From the NCBI GenBank assembly GCA_013399115.1, contig VXAA01000967.1:886495-950494 (forward strand): a stretch of 64,000 nt of DNA. Direction: 5' to 3'. The notes beneath the pieces are model-generated. The model saw nothing but the letters and a program-made list of their open reading frames with translations, was not told where the DNA came from and ran no database searches. The stretch comes from Anseranas semipalmata. Taxonomy: Eukaryota; Chordata; Aves; Anseriformes; Anseranatidae. A program made the translations under genes and the position numbers. Numbering within the stretch: the first letter of the stretch is position 1; each line of letters opens with the position of its first letter. Positions 47,168 through 58,962 of this stretch are shown piece after piece.

Positions 47168-50100
47168 CCTCGGAGAGCTCAGGGCAGGATGAGGTGCAGG
47201 GCACTGTGGGCTCCGCACTCTTTGTTGCTGCCTTGGGTACCAGCCCAAAATGGGAGGAGGGAGCTGCTGATCCACGCAGATGTGTCTATTCCTGCTCTTT
47301 CTGGAAGGCCGGGATTTCTGCAAGAGGAAATGGAAATCGTGAAGCCGCTGCCTGGAGTGGCCCTGCTAATGTTTTTCCATAGAGTAAAACTGGAAATGAC
47401 TTTTTAGAAAAGTATACGGTGATTTGTCAGGGTATTTTTGTTCTTCAAAATACCTCATCATGATCAGCAGCATCCTCGCTAGAGACCCAAAATAAGCACG
47501 CTGCAGAGGGGGAGCTGGCGCCTACGCCTCCCCGCACAGCAACCAAAAGCTGGCTCGGTCCCAGTTACTCACGTTGCACAAGCCCAGAGGATTTCACCGG
47601 TGTGACCGCAGGTGTGCGCAGGACAGCGGGGTACCGTGTGTGCGAAGGGACGCTGTCGAGCGCGGGTGGGACAGGCCCTGCCGGGCCGTGGGCGCTCGCA
47701 GGGCAGCAGTGGCTGAGAAAGACCCTGCCTGTCCTCGGGCGGGACGGGCTCTCGGTTCGCTCCGACTGAAGCCAGTCCAGCATCCTCCTGGAGTCCTCCA
47801 GAGCTGGGGAGTTCGGAAGCCTCCTGGGTATCTCCTGCAGTTACCGCAGGCCCTGATGAGCAGCCTGACTCCGCCACCGCGACACAAGCCTGCTATTGCA
47901 CGTCCTCCCCGCTGTGCTCCGGGCACGTTGTGCCCTTCCCTCGCAGCTACGCCTTGCGTGCTTTCCACATGCGTCGTGCCCTGCTTCCTGCGTACCCAGC
48001 CGGCCGCTGCTCCCGGCTTCCTCGCCTCGTGCTCCTCTGACCCCTGGCGCTTCCCTTCCTCTCCTTCTCCCCAGGCTCTGTCTGGCCTCTGTCTGGGCAT
48101 TTCAAGCACACAGCAAATTTAAATGTGATAACTATCCCCATTAATTAAATAGCAACAGGTTGTTAAAAACAGCTTTACTGGAGTAACATCGCCGGTCATA
48201 ACCAGGGGCTGGTGGTTCGGGTTCAAACCGCGGGGCAGGTGCTTTTGGGGGTGCCTCTGGCCGGTGGCTGCCCCTCCTCTCCCAGCAGCGGCTGCGGGAC
48301 ACGAGGGTGCTCACGGCTGCCCAGCCCTTGCCCTCCGCCGGGAAGCCAGGTCCAGACCTCACCCCCGGCTCAGCCGGCAATAGGTGGCACCGATCTATTT
48401 CTCGGTAGTGCAGGGCAGCGCGGTAACAGCCGCAGCCAGCGCGGACACACCGCCCCGCGCTGTAATTGCGCTCGTGCAGGTCGCCCGTGACGCGCTGTTT
48501 ACTTGCGCATAAGCAGTTCCTGCTGAACGCCGCGCGCAGGGCACGACCGCACGGGGTGTTACCGAAGAGCTGTCACAACAGCTCTTAAATTGAAATGCAT
48601 GTACACGAGCTAGGTCTGCCGCCAGTCCCCTTAAATTATAGCTTACACACCCGCAATTCTTGGTAAATACTCTGCTGCATTTCTTCGTGCGCGGGCGTGG
48701 GAGCAGCAAAACCTGCCTTCGCACCGCGGCCAGACTCCTTCTTGCCTCGCGCCTCCAATGCGCCCCAGGCTTGGCACATGGCGGGAGCCCAGCTTTCTGC
48801 CCCCGCGGGGGCACAAGGGCACAGCAGAGCACAGCACCTTCCTGAGGCCGGGGCTGTGTCTGGTGGCAGGTCCCTGCCTCCTCCGTGCTCTCCTGGGGCT
48901 CATGTGGGGCGCGGGAAGCGCGTGCCTCGGTGAGGACGGGGAGCGGCGCAGCGCGGGAGCTCGTCCATGTCTGCGCATCTTCTGCCCGCGTGGTCGTGGG
49001 TGGACAAAGCGCGGTGTGCTTTGACATGGGGCACGTCTCTTCTCTTGTTCTTCCCTTTTTTTGGAAGATGCAGTTTTTCCATGGGTTTCTCTCTGAAAGT
49101 CCTGGGAAGCAGCGCTAGCAAGCAGGCTCTATTGGTTTCCCGCAGACCCCTCTGCTCCGTGTCAGATTTGCTGGGGTTTATGGCACAGGGCATGGCACTG
49201 CACAGCACATTTCCCCTCCCTCCTCCATCCCCACAGCTTCCTCTTTTGCAGTATCTCACCTATGGGAATAAAAGGCTGACTCTTATTTGATGGAGAACGT
49301 TCATTCTGGATTTTCAGGTGGCCGAGCACGCAGAACCCCAGGCTACTATCCAGGACCCCAAGGTAATCCCAGCTTTGTGACAGCCTCCCCGCTCCCATCC
49401 ACCAGCCGTGCACGAACTTTTTGCAGTAGCTCGCCCATGGGTAAATCAGCAGCCCCGAGGCTTTGCAGCACCCTCCAAAGCACAGCTCTCCTCAACCAAA
49501 GGAACATGGGCAGCAGACAAGGGGAGATTTTGAACCGGGAGGGCCACCGGGCTGGATCGTGCTTGCCACGTTCACGCGAGTAGCTGCAGTGACACCCGAG
49601 TGCTCGGATATACGTGACAGATGCTTTGCCTCCCGTCCCAGCCATGGAAACCACCAGCTCTGCGCGCCCTGCTCCTCGCCGCTGCCTGGCTGGTGCTGAG
49701 CGCTCCGCTCTAGAAATCCAGGTCTGCCGCCAAGATCTAAGGAATTCGCCAAACCAGGGACCTTCGGTTCTGGAGCTGCTTTGTGCAGGGGTAGGCTGCA
49801 CGATCGTCTGTCATCTGAACTTACTCCAGGAGCTGGGATGCAGGGTAGGAATTTAAACAGCTGTGATAATGCTGTGGATCAGTTTGTAAGGCATTTTATA
49901 TTCTGTTCTTCATGGAAAAAGTCAAGCCTGGTATTTAAATGCAATGATATTTCAATAACAGACAGGATTTCTTTTGTTTTGCGTGCCAAGACAAACCATG
50001 CACAGATGTATAAGAACTAGGACCTCCTTGAGAAAAATCTAAAACACCTAAGGTTTACGCAGGAGCTCACGCTGCTGCCCACCAGGACAGGATTTTATTG

Positions 50101-50783
50101 AAAATGCCGTTACAGCGCGCCTGTTGTGCCAGGCTGCGCAAAGGCCTTGGTACGGAAATTTTGCAGTAAATACCACCATGGAACCACATGCCTGTTTATT
50201 TCCCATGAACTCAATATTTGCTTCGTCAGACTGAACGGCTCCAGTTTTCGCTCTGACAGCGATGAGGCCAACGCACCGCCTGATGTCTTTTCCAGATAAT
50301 CTTCAGCTGTGATCTGCTGAAGCCAGAGAGCTGCAGCTGATGGAGATGCTTCGGGTCCTTTCTCTCTCACTGCTGCATGGTTTCCATACCCAGAGCACCA
50401 AGCATGTGAAGCAGATTTTAGAAATGTTCAATAAAACTACAGAAGTGTTTATAGGGGTCTACATTTTTTACCACATTCTGGAGGCTGTTAGCCTTTATAG
50501 CGCACAAAAATGGATAATTACAGCGAGCAGCACACCAGTTAAACAACAACGCTTGTTTCACACGGAAGCAGGTTGCAGCCTGGCCCGCTGGCTCGCCCCT
50601 GACACCGGCTGGCCTTTAGGACATCCACCGCCTGCAGCAGGCACGGGACAGCAGCCTCTGCAATGGCAACCGGCTGTGCCCCGCAGCACCCCGCTCTGCT
50701 TCCAGCTCCTCCGCTTCCAGCATCAGCCCTAAAACCTCACCAGTGCCACCAGAGGCTGGTCCCATCCATTAACTCCGGGCGGC

Positions 50784-50943
50784 GGGGCCACCGCAGGCTG
50801 GCAGACAGACAGACAGACAGGCAGACAGACAGGCAGGCGGACAGACAGACAGACAGGCAGACAGACAGCCTGCAGCAGNTGGGGCCACCGCAGGCTGCCA
50901 GACAGACAGACAGGCAGGCAGGCAGACAGACAGCCTGCAGCAG
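50784..50943 (+). repeat. (CAGA)n/(CAGG)n microsatellite in a tandemly duplicated block
   Basis: Two copies of a block that starts 'ggggccaccgcaggctg', continues with a CAGA/CAGG tetranucleotide tract (50799-50869 and 50899-50932) and ends 'cagcctgcagcag'. The second copy has a shorter tract. One undetermined base (N at 50879) lies at the junction, so copy number may be mis-assembled. The LPVCLSV-type frames over it are repeat translations. Confidence 0.9.
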
Positions 50944-52300
50944 GCACCTCCGGGCTGCAGGCATGAGGAGCGCAGCAGCACATCTGCCTGAGCAGTGGGT
51001 GCAGCCCCAAAGCTCCCCGCAGGAGCACGCGCACGCAGGGGCCCGGCGCCCTGCTCGCAGGGGTGGGAAGGAAAGCGCCCGGCTTTGCCTCCGCTCGTAA
51101 CTGACCTTCTGCCCTCTGTCCCCGTCACCAGCCCCCAGAGCGGGCGCTGCTCAGCGCCGTGCTGGCGTCCTCCGGCAGAGGCTGGTGCGGTCGGAGGGCA
51201 GAGGGGTAGAATCCATTTGTTCTAGCGAACGGACTCACGGCGCTGTAGTTTCCATAATAACGACAAAGAAACCCGGCTGGTTTTTAATAACGCCTTCCGT
51301 AAGGATGCAATTTTGCTGTGGATTTCGTGCAAACAGCTTTGAAAGGCGTGTGCCATGAGCGGGGGGGGCTGGAGAATGGGGTGCTTCGGCGGGCAGCCGC
51401 AGCGCGGGGCGGCGAGCAGGGAGCGGGTGCCTCGGGCACGGGGCACGGCGCCAGGCAGGGCTCCGGGACGTCTGCTGCGTGTGGGGCTCAGGGCAGGCTC
51501 CGGCGTTGCAGCCCCTTAAGTTACCATTTCACAGGCAGCAGCCGAACCGCGCGCTTTTAGCCGTGTGTACGTGGGGGTGCCGACAAAGCGCCGCGCCATC
51601 TCGGCACGTGCAGGCTGAGGAGGTACCGGCGCCTTCCCAGCGAGGAAGCGGGACAGGATCCCAGTCCCCGCTCCACGTGGGCAGGCAACTGGAAGTTGCC
51701 TTCTATCCTGAGCAGAAGAAACAAAACCTCTCGGTCAACGTTTTCTTCTCAGGGAACTTATTCAAGAAGGACTTTGTCACTTCACCAACTGTTTGCAGTT
51801 ATTGGGTCTGGTTATGGAAAAATTTTATTTGAATCGTTACGGGAACAAACTTCAGCCTGTGGCTTGGTTCAGCTGCGGCCATCTGCCGGTAGCACCGGAG
51901 CTGCTCTGGCCAGGTCTGGCTCGATCCCCTCTGGCGCTGAAGTAAGAGGGCGAAAGCCAGTAACGCCTCGGGGCCGCTCGGTCCCGCAGTTGTGTGATGG
52001 TAACAGCCAGAGGACGGGGAGCCCACGGTGCAAGGCAGCGTGCGAACCGGGAGACGATCTTTGCCCCAGGAGGCTTAGAGTCCAGCTGAGGGCGACCGAT
52101 GTGGGCGGAAGAGACTCAAGGGAAGTGTGAGCACGGGGGGATCGGCCTGGTGACAGCGGCAGATTGCACAGATCAGCGCCATGGGGCTGCCACGTCCTCG
52201 TGCCGTCCCTCTCCCCTCTCACCGCAGCCCCGTCCTGCAGCTGCCCATCCTGGCCTGCGTGCAGACCAGTGGGTACAAGAGCGTGCGACTCCCGGTGCCG

Positions 52301-55300
52301 GCATCTTGTGTCGTTGGTCGAGATCTTTTGCTGATTCCAGCAGCCCTCGTGTCGGTCCCAGCCAGAAATGTATTTCAATCTTATTGTTTTCCATGCAGTT
52401 CAAATACATGCTTAAAGTTGTGCAGACGCTAAGTGCTCTCCTGATGCAGGGTGCCAGTAGTGTTTCTGGGGGTTGTTTCTCCTTTTGCATTACGCTGTGC
52501 GCTGTTATAGCGTAAGTAATGTGCCTGAACTACTTTGGCAAACTTTATGTCTGCAAAGTATCTCGTGGCTTTCGGAAGGGAGGTAAAGCAAAAATAGCTG
52601 TAGCCATTGTATTAAATAAAGCCCTCAGCAAATCCCAGCTGCTGAACAGGGGAGCATTGCCTGTCTGGGAAAAAAAAAAAAAAGAGAGAGAGAGAGTTTT
52701 TGGTATTCTAGGGTGCATATTCCTTTTGCTGTGCCTGGGTAAGACCAATTAACATTAATGGGAGTTGTATATACCAACCCAGAGGAGAATAGACCCTTAC
52801 AGGAGGACCTCGTTAGCTCCTTCTGAGTGTGGTTTTCATTCTGAGTTGCTAAATTTTATGGATTAGCAAGAATGCTAACAAATATGGATAAGCAATCCTG
52901 GCTGTTGCCATACTGAAGTGCTTACTTAATGAATTTTAATGAGTCAGGTTTGAGAATGAATTGGTAGGTCCATTTATAACTAGACCTCTGGAAAAACTAT
53001 ACAAAGGCAATCTGATCAGCCAGCTGTACAAATATCCCACTGCGTGGTCCTGACCTCTTCCACTCACGCAGTATAATTCCCTGAGAAACTGTTTCCAAGG
53101 GAAAAACACTAGAAATTCTCATAAACTCTGCTTTCCCAACCTGCCAAAGAAGAGGGGTTTGTAAAGGGAGTCACACATAGGAGAGCACCCAGAGGGTCTC
53201 CTTGGGACAGTAACGCTGCAAGGACTGCTCATCTCCAGGGATAACGCTGCGAGTCCCCAGCCATCCTCCATCCTAGAGCAAACTGAGCTGGTATTTTTAA
53301 GGACACTGTGTATTTAAGGCAACCATGAGAAACCTGCAGCCTCTGACATCATTTCTCTGGCCTATGGGTGTTTGATTTTTCCCACGTTATGGTGGGATAA
53401 CACTAGATGTGTTTCATGTGTGGTCTCCCAATGGTATTTGAAGAGCCTCAGTGAGGAAAGATTCTTCCCTGTTTCTTCTTCTCCCCACGGGTCTGAGGGA
53501 ATGCAGTTGCGAGAGGAAGGCAGGTTCAGCAGCAAAGCTATTTCTCATCCCTCTCTTACCATATGCACCATGTAGCAGACATTTAAAGCCTCGTAATTAT
53601 TTAAAACAGGCCCTCCTCCTGTTTAAGCACCAGCAGCGACCACAGATTCCTCAGCCCGGCTCTGCAGCCGCATCCCCACAAGCACGCTCCCCGGTGGCAC
53701 AGAGCTGTGCTCGCCGGCGGGCTCTCGGGCGGCCCCAGCCCGCGCTGCCCGGGCCCTGCTGGGTGCCGGGGCCCTGCTAGGTGCTGCCCCGGAGCAAACA
53801 CCACGTGCATACAGGCTGAGCCCATGAATTGTCCGGATTCGGCGCATATCGAGGGGCATTCATCGTCAGGATCATGGGAAAGACGAACTGTGCTGGTGTA
53901 GTTGAAAAGGAATGACGAAATGGTTATAGTGCACGCAGCGGATGGGAAATCACCCTCATTTTTAAAGAGGAAGATGTTGAAAATCTTAAAAATATGTAGG
54001 TTTCAGGGAGAAAGATGTCCCTGCGCAGCAGCAGTGGCGTTGTCCAGCTGGACCCCCGCGACGCACCCTGCCTCCCGACGCCGTGCTCCAGCGCGCGGTG
54101 CCTTCTCCTCCGCTGCGCGACGCTTCCTGCGGGCCCTCGCACATCGACCGCCTGGGGAAGGCGGCTGCTGGTGCACGTGGGGCGTGGGCAGCCCCGCTAA
54201 GTTCAGCTCATTATTTTTTCTGAATGAAAACAAGCTACTCTTGTGGGGAGTTTTCAAAGGCCTGGGAAGTCCCAGGACAGTCCGGATGCTCTCTTTCCTT
54301 CCCTGCAGTCAGCTTCAAAAGCATTTCTGTTCTTTTCTGCTCCTCCATGGAATGTTTTTCATTCTAAAATCGATTATTTGCCCTTTCAAATGTTTCTGTA
54401 TGAGGATTTGTGCTCCTCCAATGAGACACATAAATAAAAATCTGAATTCTAAAAGCCATACTGCCTTGATTACCTATCTCTGAATTGCCATTTTTTTCTC
54501 CTGACTGCTCACCCTGAGCATCCACTTATCTCTGCCTGTGTCGCTGGTCTGTACCAGACAGGTCTCCCTGATCTAGGCTCACTGTGGTACAAGGCATCAT
54601 TCATTTTTCTTCCCCCAGATGACATGCAGACTGAACACAGGCTGTGAGAGGACTGCTCTCATTTCACTGCTTTGCTTTTGAAATTCAGTTACCTTAAATT
54701 GTGCCGTGCCCTGGTTGGGGCTCACTTACATTTTCTTCTGTAGTATGCAGTAAAAGCTCCAGCTAGTGTGTCAGCTGGTGCAGGCGGGCATCAGGGCTGA
54801 GCCCAGGGGTGCCCAGAGCGGTGGGAGGCAGCGAAGCCTCCGAATATGTCTGGGTATGCAGAGGAAGGGGAGAGCCAGGCCCCCAGGGAACTGCAGGTGG
54901 GAGGACAGGGAGATCCATGAGAAAACCCAGTGAAGAAGGGACAGGGGGTGTCGTCTTTATTCTCAGGCTGTCGGCAGTCCCTCAGTCCTCTTCCCAAGCC
55001 AGTGCAGCCCAGCCTGCTTTACATCACCACCTACCAGGGACAGGACGGCAGCAGAAACCATCCCACGGAGGGAGCAGGCTCCTGCAGCTGTCCCACACAG
55101 GCCACCTGGTTCTTTTGCTATTCTGATTGTGGCTTTCAGGCCCTGCCATTTTGCAGTTTTCTTGGGGTTGAATTTAACATTCTTATTTTCAAAAAATCAA
55201 GCAAACAAAAAGGCAAGTTCTTCTTCTTTGATTTTATTGTCATTTCCAGTCCAGCTTTTTTTTATGCTATTTTTAGAATCCTGTATTTTAATGCTGTGGA

Positions 55301-55799
55301 ATGAATTGCTGGGATTTCCCTTTGCTTCCATAAAATAGAGGATCTGCTCTTTGGAATTAGCAGTCAGCCAGGAAACCCATGCCTGGTGCCAAAAATGGGC
55401 CTTCTTTCATAGATCTGTTTTAGTTTTAATTTCCCTTTGCAGCAGCAACATGCCAGATTAGCTACGTTGGTTTCTTGTTGTATTATGTAATGCCATATAA
55501 CACGATAGCTTAACTGGAAATGAGAGAGCAGATTTGTCTCTATTTGATTCACTGATGATGCACACCGCTGGGAAATGCTGGTTTACAAGAACTCAGGGAA
55601 GGGACTGTTTTCTCATCCCTGTAAAGAAGAACAGGCAGAAGGCAGTAGTTCTACAGGGAGCTTGAAATGATCAAAAAGATAAACGATGATTCCTATATGA
55701 CTAACTGCCTTTAACACCTTGATAGAATTACCTTTTACTGATCACACTTTTATTACAAGGCAAGGAAGCTGTAAGCAGGTAGGCTGAAACCAACTAAAG
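52301..55799. other. Intergenic stretch
   Basis: Mixed composition with local GC-rich patches near 53.6-53.8 and 54.0-54.2 kb. The longest frame (53902-54483, 193 codons) shifts from GC-rich to A/T-rich sequence and has no recognisable domain. One simple repeat is listed separately; no gene is supported. Confidence 0.5.
52670..52696 (+). repeat. A run followed by (GA)n
   Basis: About 14 A followed by (GA)6-7. Microsatellite; no retroposon body was recognised upstream. Confidence 0.8.
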
Positions 55800-55940
55800 A
55801 ATCCGGAGGTCTGGATCCCCTTCCAGCTCTGGCACTACGTGGGCAACCCGCCTCAGTTTTGCTGTGAAATGGGAATCATTCTGTTGATCCACTCCTTGTG
55901 CAGCCTGAGAAGGAAAAAGGCTCTGTATAAATAACTTGTA
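55800..55940 (+). repeat. MIR/CORE-SINE relic
   Basis: The order 'ccttccagctctggcact', 'acgtgggcaacccgcctcag' and 'gctgtgaaatgggaatcatt', then 'gctctgtataaata', parallels the MIR consensus ('cccggctctgccact', 'cctcagtttcctcatctgtaaaatggggat', '...taaatg'). It is the best of the SINE-like matches in the window. Assigned by eye. Confidence 0.55.
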
Positions 55941-57794
55941 ATTAGGCCTCTCTCTGGATCAAAGCTAATTCCATAACACTCATGTCCTGTTGCTGCTGCG
56001 GCCGGTCTCTTCCTCTCAGCCAGGAAGGCATTATGTGGGAATGGTTACGTGAAGCAATTTTTAACATCTATTTTTAAGAGTTCTGAAAGGTGATACCTAA
56101 ATGCTAGTCATTGCCATCCTTAAAATAAATGACATAGCAGCTCCAGGCACTTTGACGTTCGTGGGTAAGCAGGGAGCAAGCGCAGCGCAGGGACGCAGGG
56201 ATGCGGGGCAGGGGCGCGTGGTGCAGCTGGGGCCAGGCTCTGGGCATGCTGCACCAGCCCGCTCGCACGGCTCCTCACACGCCCTCCAAAGGCACAGCTC
56301 GTGCAGACGAGGTCCAGCAGTGCTGCAGCAGCCAGTGCCAGGAACAGGGGCCAGAAGGGTTGGGGTTTATCTCCTAGGACAAACCCCCTCCCGGAGAACA
56401 GGTCCAGCAGCTGCTCGGAGCCACCCGCTGCCTTGTGGTCCTTGGGAAGCGCTCCCCAGGGTGCCCCGCAAGTGCCGCTGTCCCTGGGGTGAGCTGGTGG
56501 AACTCCACCAGCAGGTCAGCCCAGGCGATTCCAGTACCACTGGAAATCGACACAGTGTGATGCAGCAGCCAACAGACAGATGACGAGAGACCTACATTCA
56601 TCTCTCGTGAGCAGATCCCTGGAGGCTAATGAAATCCCAGCGAATACGCTGGCACAAATGCCTGCGCGCTGTTCTCACTGCACCGTGCTGCGGCACGGCA
56701 ATGTAGAGGAATGTGCGTGTGAATAAGCAGGTCACGGGCAGCGGCGACAGAAAGCAGGGAGGCACAAACGCAGCAGGAGCAGCAGGTACTGTCCTTGATT
56801 TATTCCTCCCTGGCTTGGCCTGCAGTGATCGGCTCCTGGGGCATACCAGGCTCCGTGATGGGGGCCAGGAGGCCAGCCCTGCGGGCTCACTGACACACCA
56901 GCTCAGCTGAACTTCCCATCGGCTCTCTGTTATAAAGTTGATTTCTAGTGAATAAACTCATGCCTGCCTGGGCGGGCTGCCTGGCTGGTTGGTTTGCCAG
57001 AGAATCAGTTTGCTGAACAAGGGCAGGCTTCCCCAGGCAGGCACACAGGTCTGCAGCCACTCCTTAGCTCTGCCTCCCGTGCTGGGCGCACCCCAGGCCA
57101 CGCGATGCGGCTCCCCCATTCGGGCTGTACCTTTGCACTATGCCCAGTGCCAGCGTAAGGAGCCACAGGCTGTGCTGCAGGCAAAGCCTCGCCTGCTTTC
57201 CTGGGCTAACACCGACCCTTCCAGACTCTGCGGGCATTGGGGAGCAAGTGCTTTGAGTAGCTGGAGGGAGACGTTCAATTATCTTCCAAATGTGGATAAC
57301 AGCGATGGTTAGGGACACGTTACGCACATTCTTGGACTACTGTGTTTAATCTTACTTACTAGCAGGCTTATTTCCACACACAGACTTGTGTTAGGAGACA
57401 CGTCCTGTTGATGCCACTGCTGCCCCAGCCGGTGAGAGGTCCAAATCCCATCCCTGCGCTTCCCTTCAGGGTCACCTGCTTCCAGGATTTCCCCTGCTGT
57501 CAGTGCCAGGCGACTCTGACCAGAAACTGCTGCTCTCAGTCCCGGGCTTAGTCACTTCCAGCCACGGGCTCTGCTTCCTGCCCTGGCGCTGCGGAGGCTT
57601 CACCTGGTTGTGAGAGCCGTGGCTGACACAAAGCCCAGCGGTGAGCAAGCAGCCCCATTCCGCTGCCGTGTGCGGGCCGCCGGTGTGACACTGTCTCACC
57701 TCCTTGACTTACTAATGCCTGCACCACTCCTGGGAGAAGCTGCAATATTTGATAGCTGAGGAGTTGCACAAGGCAGGGGCTGAGTCACTGGCCC

Positions 57795-57860
57795 AGGATG
57801 TCTGAGGAACAGGAATTGAATGTGGACCTCCCACAGCCAAGGACTGTGCTACTAACTACC
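57795..57860 (-). repeat. Possible SINE-like relic, reversed
   Basis: 'aggaattgaatgtggacctccca' followed by 'ctgtgctactaactac' resembles the complement of a tRNA-derived SINE promoter region ('gttagagcac...gggttcgaatcc'). Short and weak. Confidence 0.25.
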
Positions 57861-58245
57861 TGAAATCCTCTTCTTGTGATAGGGGAAAGGTTGTTTCAGG
57901 AGAAGAGCTACTTTTCAATGCAGGAAGCATCCCCCATGCTGGTGGGTTTGTTTTTTGTTTTATAGCTTGATTCACTCCCATCATGCCCAGTTGAGGCATG
58001 GTGCTTCGTAGGGGAGTCAGTCACTGTTAGCAGAGGGTCCTCGTCTGTAGAGCAAACAGGAGCAGAACCTGGCACTGAAACAAAGCCCTGCACCCTTCAG
58101 CACCATTGATAACGCAACTGGTCTCTCGGCAAACAGGAGGTTTATGAAATAGGCATGGCGGGGCAGCTCAGGCAAACAACCACCCCAGGGCCACGGGTAC
58201 CACCGAGCTGGGGCTGCATTCTTTTTGGGCAGGGACTGGCTCTTA

Positions 58246-58962
58246 TCACAAGTTCTCAGAGCACCAACCGCTGTGGACCTTAATCCTGATGGGGCCTCTA
58301 GGCGTGACAGCTATATAAATATTTAATGTGCGGAATGTGACTTGTATCCCCAACAGGGAGTGTTGATCCTTGGTTTGTGTGGCTGTGCTGTTACTGTACT
58401 TTAAGATACGACGCTGAGTATCTACTACAGTATCTGCTAATACATTGTGAAGTGTACTCAGAGGTGTACTGCACAAAGAGCAAACAGCAGCACGAGAGTG
58501 CTTTTGTTCTGTAGGCATTAATCCCAGCTCAGCAAGTAAAACGCTGAAGAACTCCCCAAATCTCCAAGTCTTTGAGTCATATCTGACTTGGATCCTAGAA
58601 CGGGGGTTTCTGCTGTTTAGCATCGTGCCCTCCACATTGTCTCTGTCCAATCTGAATAATGAGAATAAAGCAAACCGCCTCCTGCAGAGGAGTGGTAAGA
58701 AGGAAGAGTGCGAGGATGGCAGGACGCGTTCCGTGTTAGTGAGCCTTCCTGAGTCCCTGTACCCGCAGCCCCCCTCCATCCGCTCACCAGAGGCAGGGCT
58801 GTGCTCGGCTGGAGCTGGTCCCAGCCGCGGGGCTGCCGGGTGCCCGCGAGCCCTGCTGCAGTGGGAGGTGGCATTCATCCACTCACCCACAGCTGGTGGG
58901 TTTGGCTGGAGGGGGCTTTCTGCACGCCTTGCGGAACAAAACCACAGTCTTTTCTCCCACAT
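58246..58962 (-). other. Unassigned 238-codon open frame
   Basis: The longest open frame outside TIPARP that does not run through an N gap or an obvious repeat. It begins with ATG at 58962 and stops at 58246. There is no signal peptide, membrane segment or known domain. The translation is rich in Ser, Arg and Leu, with several Cys. There is a HSSFLPLLCRRRFALFSLFRL stretch in the middle, but no repeated structure. No promoter, splice signal or poly(A) signal is clearly associated. Most likely fortuitous. Confidence 0.12.

Larger units (their letters stand above)
41090..52300. other. GC-rich, CpG-rich intergenic block without recognised genes
   Basis: From about 41.1 kb, GC content rises and stays high for about 11 kb, with local CpG-dense patches near 43.4-44.1, 44.5-45.1, 47.5-48.1, 48.2-49.1 and 51.3-52.2 kb. 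Frames of 100-240 codons overlap on both strands in several phases at once. That is the pattern of stop-poor GC-rich DNA, not of genes. None shows a recognisable domain. LEKR1 and CCNL1 are the expected neighbours on this side in amniotes, but I could not recognise an exon of either. Alternative promoters or noncoding RNAs cannot be excluded. Confidence 0.5.

Noticed and set aside
46601..47323. 240-codon minus-strand frame with His/Ala/Arg/Thr repeats
   Set aside because: Its repetitive part is the complement of the 47.1 kb minisatellite; the rest is stop-poor GC-rich DNA overlapped by frames in other phases.
48181..48250. tRNA-like word 'ggttcgggttcaaacc'
   Set aside because: No A box, acceptor stem or anticodon arm can be folded around it.
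50663..51128. Gln/Thr/Asp- and Cys/Leu-repeat frames (101-145 codons)
   Set aside because: They come from the CAGA/CAGG microsatellite and cross an N.
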